Made by a program: the position numbers and the translations under genes
Notes under the pieces: generated by a model
What the model was told of the DNA's origin: nothing
What the model saw: the letters and a program-made list of their open reading frames with translations, nothing else
Databases searched by the model: none
Shown here: positions 31,467-34,262 of the stretch, one piece after another
Layout of the letters: every line of letters starts with the position of its first letter
Position numbering within the stretch: the stretch's first letter is position 1
Assembly (NCBI RefSeq): GCF_018129085.1
Contig: NZ_JAAGBB010000056.1
Span: 1 to 34,262, forward strand
Length of the DNA stretch: 34,262 nt
Direction: 5' to 3'
DNA from: Plastoroseomonas hellenica
GTDB lineage: Bacteria; Pseudomonadota; Alphaproteobacteria; Acetobacterales; Acetobacteraceae

Positions 31467-31612
31467 GCCCCGGACCCCACCATTCTTCGAGCCATGCCTG
31501 GGAAGGAGGGTCAAAGACCCTCCTTCCCAGGCATGGCACCACGTGATGCAGGTCCAGGAGCATCCATGCTCCTGGCGGGTGGGGTCCGGCGAGGGCGGAG
31601 CCCTCCTCGGGA
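31418..31612. repeat. Composite palindromic element between membrane-protein paralogs
   Basis: This stretch holds a forward unit (31418 to about 31481), a central hairpin and an inverted unit (31553-31612). The forward unit begins with hairpin arms GGGAGG and CCTCCC, linker GGACCCACCCTGCCAGG, then GGGCATGG/CCATGCCC. The central hairpin has 22-bp arms at 31491-31512 and 31516-31537 with an AAA loop. The inverted unit contains CCAGGAGCAT/ATGCTCCTGG (31554-31575) and GAGGGC/GCCCTC. The units match 4459-4525. The stop of the upstream gene lies in the central loop region. Confidence 0.85.
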
Positions 31613-32920
31613 AGCGGCCACCGCCATCGCGCCCGCCAGCGGCAGCAGCCAGAGGATGCGGGCTTCGTAGCGGTGGTGCGGCTTGGACAGTGCGCCGGTC
31701 GCCAGCGCATTGGCCGAAACGCCGGCCAGCACCAGCAGCAGGAAGGCGAAGGCCCGCAGATCCCCGGTCCGCGCCGCGCGCCAGAAGCCGAACAGGCAGA
31801 GCGGCAGGCCGAGCAGCAGCACCGGAAGGTGCGGCAGCAGGAAGGGGACGACGGCCGCTGGCAGAGCGCCCTGTGTCTGCAAGGCGGCATCGAAGCGGGC
31901 GCGTTCGGTCGCCGGGAAATAGTCGCGGATGCGGTTGCCGACCGCCGCTTCCAGATGGTCCGGCACCAGCGTGTCGCCGGCCTCGGCCATGAAGAGCTGC
32001 TGCACCGCGTTGCGCGCCATCGCCGCCGCGACCGCGCCCGGCTCGCGCCGCAGCGTCTCGGCGACGATCTCCCGCGCCTCGGGGGAGAGCAGGGCGCCGC
32101 CGAGGAAGCGGGCGCGGCCTTCGGCGTCGCGGTTCACGGGGCTGTCGGGCGGCCAGAGGAAGTCATCGCTGTCCATCGGCAGCCGGCCGGCGAAGGCGCA
32201 GAGATACCAGCCGCGCGCCGGGCATTCCGCCTGGATGGTGCGCGCTGCCGGCCCGTCATCCTGCAGGCGCGCCAGCAGGAAGGTGGCGCCGTGTGGGGAG
32301 AGCGAGAGGCGGCCATGCCCGACCCAGTTGGTGGCCAGCAGCAGCAGCACCGCACCCGCCAGCGGTGCCGCCATGCGCGCGACCGGCGCGATCCGCCGCG
32401 CCATCAGCGCGCCGAGCACGACCAGCGCCAACGCCAATGGCAGGTGGGAGAGATGCGCCGCGATGCCGAGGGTCGCGACCAGCCCGACCCAGAGCGTTTC
32501 CGCCCGCGACAACCGCTCGGTCGAGAAGCCCAGCAGGAACAGGCAGAGCAGCACCAGCGGCGCGAAGACATCGGGCATCAGCAGCGCGATGGTGAAGGGC
32601 GCGGTGGTGAGCGCCGACGCAGCCGCGCAGACCGCCAGATGCCACCAGGGCCGCGCGCCCAACAGCACGCGCCCGGTCAGCCACAGCAGGTGGGAGACCA
32701 GCAGCGCCTGCGCGGCGAGCGGCAGCCAGAGCGAGATCCGCCAGTGGAACAGGTGCAGCAGCGGCCCGTAGATCCAGGGCTTGTCCCAGATCATCAGCGG
32801 CACCAGCGTCTGCGCCAGGAAGCCGCCGGTGTCGCTGAACAGCAGCGGATAGCCGTTGAGGAAGGCCGGCCAGACCAGCATCGCCGCACCCGTGGCGATC
32901 GCGATCGCGGCCCGCGTCAT
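31511..32920 (-). CDS. Polytopic membrane protein, upstream paralog
   Basis: The 469-residue product has a basic N-terminus (MTRAAIAIATG), about ten membrane helices, and one large loop with WYLCAFAGRLPMDSDDFLW and GDTLVPDHLEAAVGNRIRDY. It pairs with the gene downstream over nearly its full length. The start ATG overlaps the VOC gene stop (ATGA), which fixes it. After LPLAGAMAVAASRGGL the reading frame runs into the palindromic element, so the last 30 or so residues, including RPRRTPPARSMDAPG, are element-derived and absent from the paralog. Confidence 0.8.
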   Translation of the reverse strand: MTRAAIAIATGAAMLVWPAFLNGYPLLFSDTGGFLAQTLVPLMIWDKPWIYGPLLHLFHWRISLWLPLAAQALLVSHLLWLTGRVLLGARPWWHLAVCAAASALTTAPFTIALLMPDVFAPLVLLCLFLLGFSTERLSRAETLWVGLVATLGIAAHLSHLPLALALVVLGALMARRIAPVARMAAPLAGAVLLLLATNWVGHGRLSLSPHGATFLLARLQDDGPAARTIQAECPARGWYLCAFAGRLPMDSDDFLWPPDSPVNRDAEGRARFLGGALLSPEAREIVAETLRREPGAVAAAMARNAVQQLFMAEAGDTLVPDHLEAAVGNRIRDYFPATERARFDAALQTQGALPAAVVPFLLPHLPVLLLGLPLCLFGFWRAARTGDLRAFAFLLLVLAGVSANALATGALSKPHHRYEARILWLLPLAGAMAVAASRGGLRPRRTPPARSMDAPGPASRGAMPGKEGL

Positions 32921-33276
32921 GCCGCCGCGAAGAGCTCCACGACATTGCCTTCCGCATCGGCGCAATGCAGCGCACGGCGGCCATCCGGCATGGCACGCGG
33001 TGCCTCCAGCACCGCGGCGCGTTGCGTCAGCAGGCGGCGGTGCCAGCGGTCGAGCTCCTCGCCCGGCACCGCAAAGGCGAGCAGCGCGCCGGGGCCGCCG
33101 GCTTCCGGGAACAGCGCATCGCCGCGCGCCCGGAGCACCAGCGCGATGCCCCCGAGATCGAAGGCGATGCCGCCATTGCCGAGCGGCTTCAGGCCCAGCA
33201 CACGCGCGTAGAAGTCACGTTGCCGGCCGAGGTCGCGGCAGGGCAGCTCGATGCGGGCGAAGCCTTCAGGCGTCAT
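32917..33276 (-). CDS. VOC (glyoxalase/bleomycin-resistance) superfamily protein
   Basis: The 119-residue protein has two beta-alpha-beta-beta-beta modules. The first opens with FARIELPCRDLGRQRDFYAR and VLGLKPLGNGGIAFDLGGIA. The second holds VLEAPRAMPDGRRALHCADA and ends EGNVVELFAAA, with the conserved late glutamate. Members range from lyases to dioxygenases and drug-binding proteins; no specific function can be read. It overlaps moaE upstream and the membrane gene downstream, each by 4 nt. Confidence 0.88.
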   Translation of the reverse strand: MTPEGFARIELPCRDLGRQRDFYARVLGLKPLGNGGIAFDLGGIALVLRARGDALFPEAGGPGALLAFAVPGEELDRWHRRLLTQRAAVLEAPRAMPDGRRALHCADAEGNVVELFAAA

Positions 33277-33734
33277 GGGCGCGGCGCGTCCCAGCGCGCC
33301 GCGGCCGCATCGTCGGTATCGCGGGCTTCGACCCAGCGGTCGTCGCCATCGGCGAATTCCTCGCGCTTCCAGAAGGGTGCGCGGGTCTTCAGCCAGTCGA
33401 TCAGGAAGCCGCAGCTTTCCAACGCGGCGGCGCGGTGGGCGGAGGCCGCCAGGACCAGCACGATCCCTTCCCCGGGACGGATGCGGCCGACCCGGTGGAT
33501 CACCGTGCAGCCGGTGAGCGGCCAGCGCTCAACCGCTTCGGCGACGATGCGCCCGATCGCGCGTTCGGTCATGCCGGGGTAGTGCTCCAACACCAGTGCC
33601 GCCAGGCCGTCATCGGCGCGGCAGAGGCCGATGAAGCTGGCCAGGCCGCCGACATCGGTGCGGCCTTCGCTCAGCGCCGCCATCTCTGCCGCCGCGTCGA
33701 AAGGCTCTTCCTGCACGCGGATTCGGGGCTCCAT
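33273..33734 (-). CDS. moaE: Molybdopterin synthase large subunit
   Basis: MoaE binds precursor Z (cyclic pyranopterin monophosphate) and, with thiocarboxylated MoaD, adds the dithiolene sulfurs of molybdopterin. The 153-residue product has YPGMTE near 52-57, IHRVGRIRPGEG at 79-90, SAHR (98-101) and the active-site lysines in LKTRAPFWKRE (Lys116, Lys123). It follows moaD after 1 bp and overlaps the VOC gene by 4 nt, so all three are coupled. Confidence 0.96.
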   Translation of the reverse strand: MEPRIRVQEEPFDAAAEMAALSEGRTDVGGLASFIGLCRADDGLAALVLEHYPGMTERAIGRIVAEAVERWPLTGCTVIHRVGRIRPGEGIVLVLAASAHRAAALESCGFLIDWLKTRAPFWKREEFADGDDRWVEARDTDDAAAARWDAPRP

Positions 33735-33735
33735 G

Positions 33736-33990
33736 TCAGCCTCCGGTGACCGGCGGGAAGAAGGCGACCTCGTCGCCTGGCGCCACGGGATCGCCCGGGC
33801 GGGCGAATTCCTGGTTCACCGCGGCGCGGACCTGGCGGGCCTGGGCAAAAGCGTCGGCGTGGCCCGGGCTCTGCACCGCGAGCCAGGCGATCAGCCCAGC
33901 GACGTCGCGCACCGTCTCGGGCGGCGACACCGTCTCCTCGGCAATGCCGGTCTTCTGCCGCAGCCAGGCGAAATAGAGGATGCGCATCAT
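33736..33990 (-). CDS. moaD: Molybdopterin synthase sulfur carrier subunit
   Basis: MoaD is the ubiquitin-like sulfur carrier of molybdopterin synthase. The product of about 84 residues has a beta-grasp form with the early RILYFAWLRQKTG, NQEF late in the domain, and the PPVTGG end whose double glycine is adenylated and thiocarboxylated. Two adjacent ATG codons (33990 and 33987) can start it. It is followed after 1 bp by moaE, the standard order. Confidence 0.93.
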   Translation of the reverse strand: MMRILYFAWLRQKTGIAEETVSPPETVRDVAGLIAWLAVQSPGHADAFAQARQVRAAVNQEFARPGDPVAPGDEVAFFPPVTGG

Positions 33991-34003
33991 GCGCCCCCGC
34001 GCT

Positions 34004-34262
34004 TCAGCGCGGCACCACCCGGACGCTGCCATCGGCGCCGAACAGCGTCGCCGAGTTCGGGCCATTCTGCACCATGACGCCACCGGGGCCGCCTGGCTCG
34101 ACATAGGTCGTGACGCCGCCGCTGCCGGCGCCGGTCACCACCGGCGCGCCGCCCGGCACCGCGACGACCTGCCCGTCGGTGCGTGCGGCGGGGCCGGCCG
34201 GCGGGGGGGCGAAGGGGTCGACGCGGCGGGTGCCGGGGATCGGGTTGGTCGCCACCGCGGCG
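34004..34262 (-). CDS. C-terminal part of a Gly/Pro-rich, probably exported protein
   Basis: The reading frame enters from the right edge, so the N-terminus is missing. The visible 85 residues start AAVATNPIPGT, which looks like the end of a signal peptide. They continue with Pro- and Gly-rich sequence (PFAPPPAGPAA, GAGSGGVTTYVEPGGPGG) and end SATLFGADGSVRVVPR. No family is recognised. A GTG at 34255 could be the start only if the alanine-rich residues before it are chance. It lies 13 bp upstream of moaD on the same strand. Confidence 0.6.
   Translation of the reverse strand, partial: AAVATNPIPGTRRVDPFAPPPAGPAARTDGQVVAVPGGAPVVTGAGSGGVTTYVEPGGPGGVMVQNGPNSATLFGADGSVRVVPR

Noticed and set aside
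30175-31890. A third membrane-protein-like frame bridging the two paralogs
   Set aside because: It is an alternative frame of the real genes, Arg/Cys-rich, without hydrophobic helices of the right pattern.
1-34262. tRNA, rRNA, integrase or transposase genes
   Set aside because: I looked on both strands and saw none that I could support; a covariance search would be needed to exclude small RNAs.

Overview
The window is 34 kb of very GC-rich bacterial chromosome. It has many 4-nt stop/start overlaps, two tripartite-tricarboxylate (Bug/TctC) binding-protein genes with twin-arginine-like leaders, an argH/LptM-like/lysA/TIGR02302 neighbourhood and a MarR-OmpR-EnvZ cluster next to ilvE. Together these point to an alphaproteobacterium, most likely Acetobacteraceae (Roseomonas-like). 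This taxonomic call is inference. I saw no rRNA or tRNA gene, CRISPR array, transposase, integrase or phage gene. The content is chromosomal housekeeping genes plus catabolic and accessory clusters.

Layout. 1-6.8 kb: TIGR02302 (partial), lysA, a small secreted protein, an oppositely oriented ABC exporter, an LptM-like lipoprotein, argH, and a divergent TlpA-type thioredoxin. 6.9-10.7 kb: a DUF2167 membrane-anchored protein, a partner membrane protein, a CHAP-domain lipoprotein, a 4 x 25 bp tandem repeat, a Bug protein and tatA. 10.8-14.5 kb: the methionine-salvage genes mtnB-mtnD-mtnC (translationally coupled), corA, and an exported HExxH protein whose start codon lies in an 18-bp hairpin. 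14.6-20.7 kb: a catabolic cluster with a divergent IclR regulator, a dihydroorotate-dehydrogenase-like flavoprotein, a DUF6282 metal-dependent hydrolase, a second Bug protein, a cupin and an acetamidase/formamidase. 20.9-24.8 kb: proC, a TetR-like regulator, a phasin and a DUF6311 membrane protein. 24.8-28.8 kb: EnvZ-like kinase, OmpR-like regulator and PetP-like MarR regulator on the minus strand, divergent from ilvE, which has a near-consensus promoter. 28.9-34.3 kb: two uncharacterised soluble proteins, two tandem paralogous membrane proteins, a VOC protein, moaE, moaD and the start-truncated end of a secreted protein.

The most unusual signals are non-coding. (1) A structured repeat occurs twice (20659-20858 and 26232-26392). 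It has a conserved core, while its long terminal arms differ between copies but remain complementary within each copy. Both copies sit between co-directional genes in the sense orientation, as expected for a structured RNA or a mobile palindromic element. (2) A two-hairpin palindromic family lies at 4459-4525 and, as an inverted pair around a 22-bp hairpin, at 31418-31612. There it supplies the C-terminus and stop of one membrane-protein gene and the N-terminus of its paralog. (3) A third short hairpin repeat has three copies near 14.54, 19.62 and 22.56 kb. On the coding side, the IclR cluster at 14.6-20.7 kb is the best candidate for an undescribed pathway. Its parts resemble reductive opening of a ring followed by amide hydrolysis, but the substrate cannot be read from the sequence.
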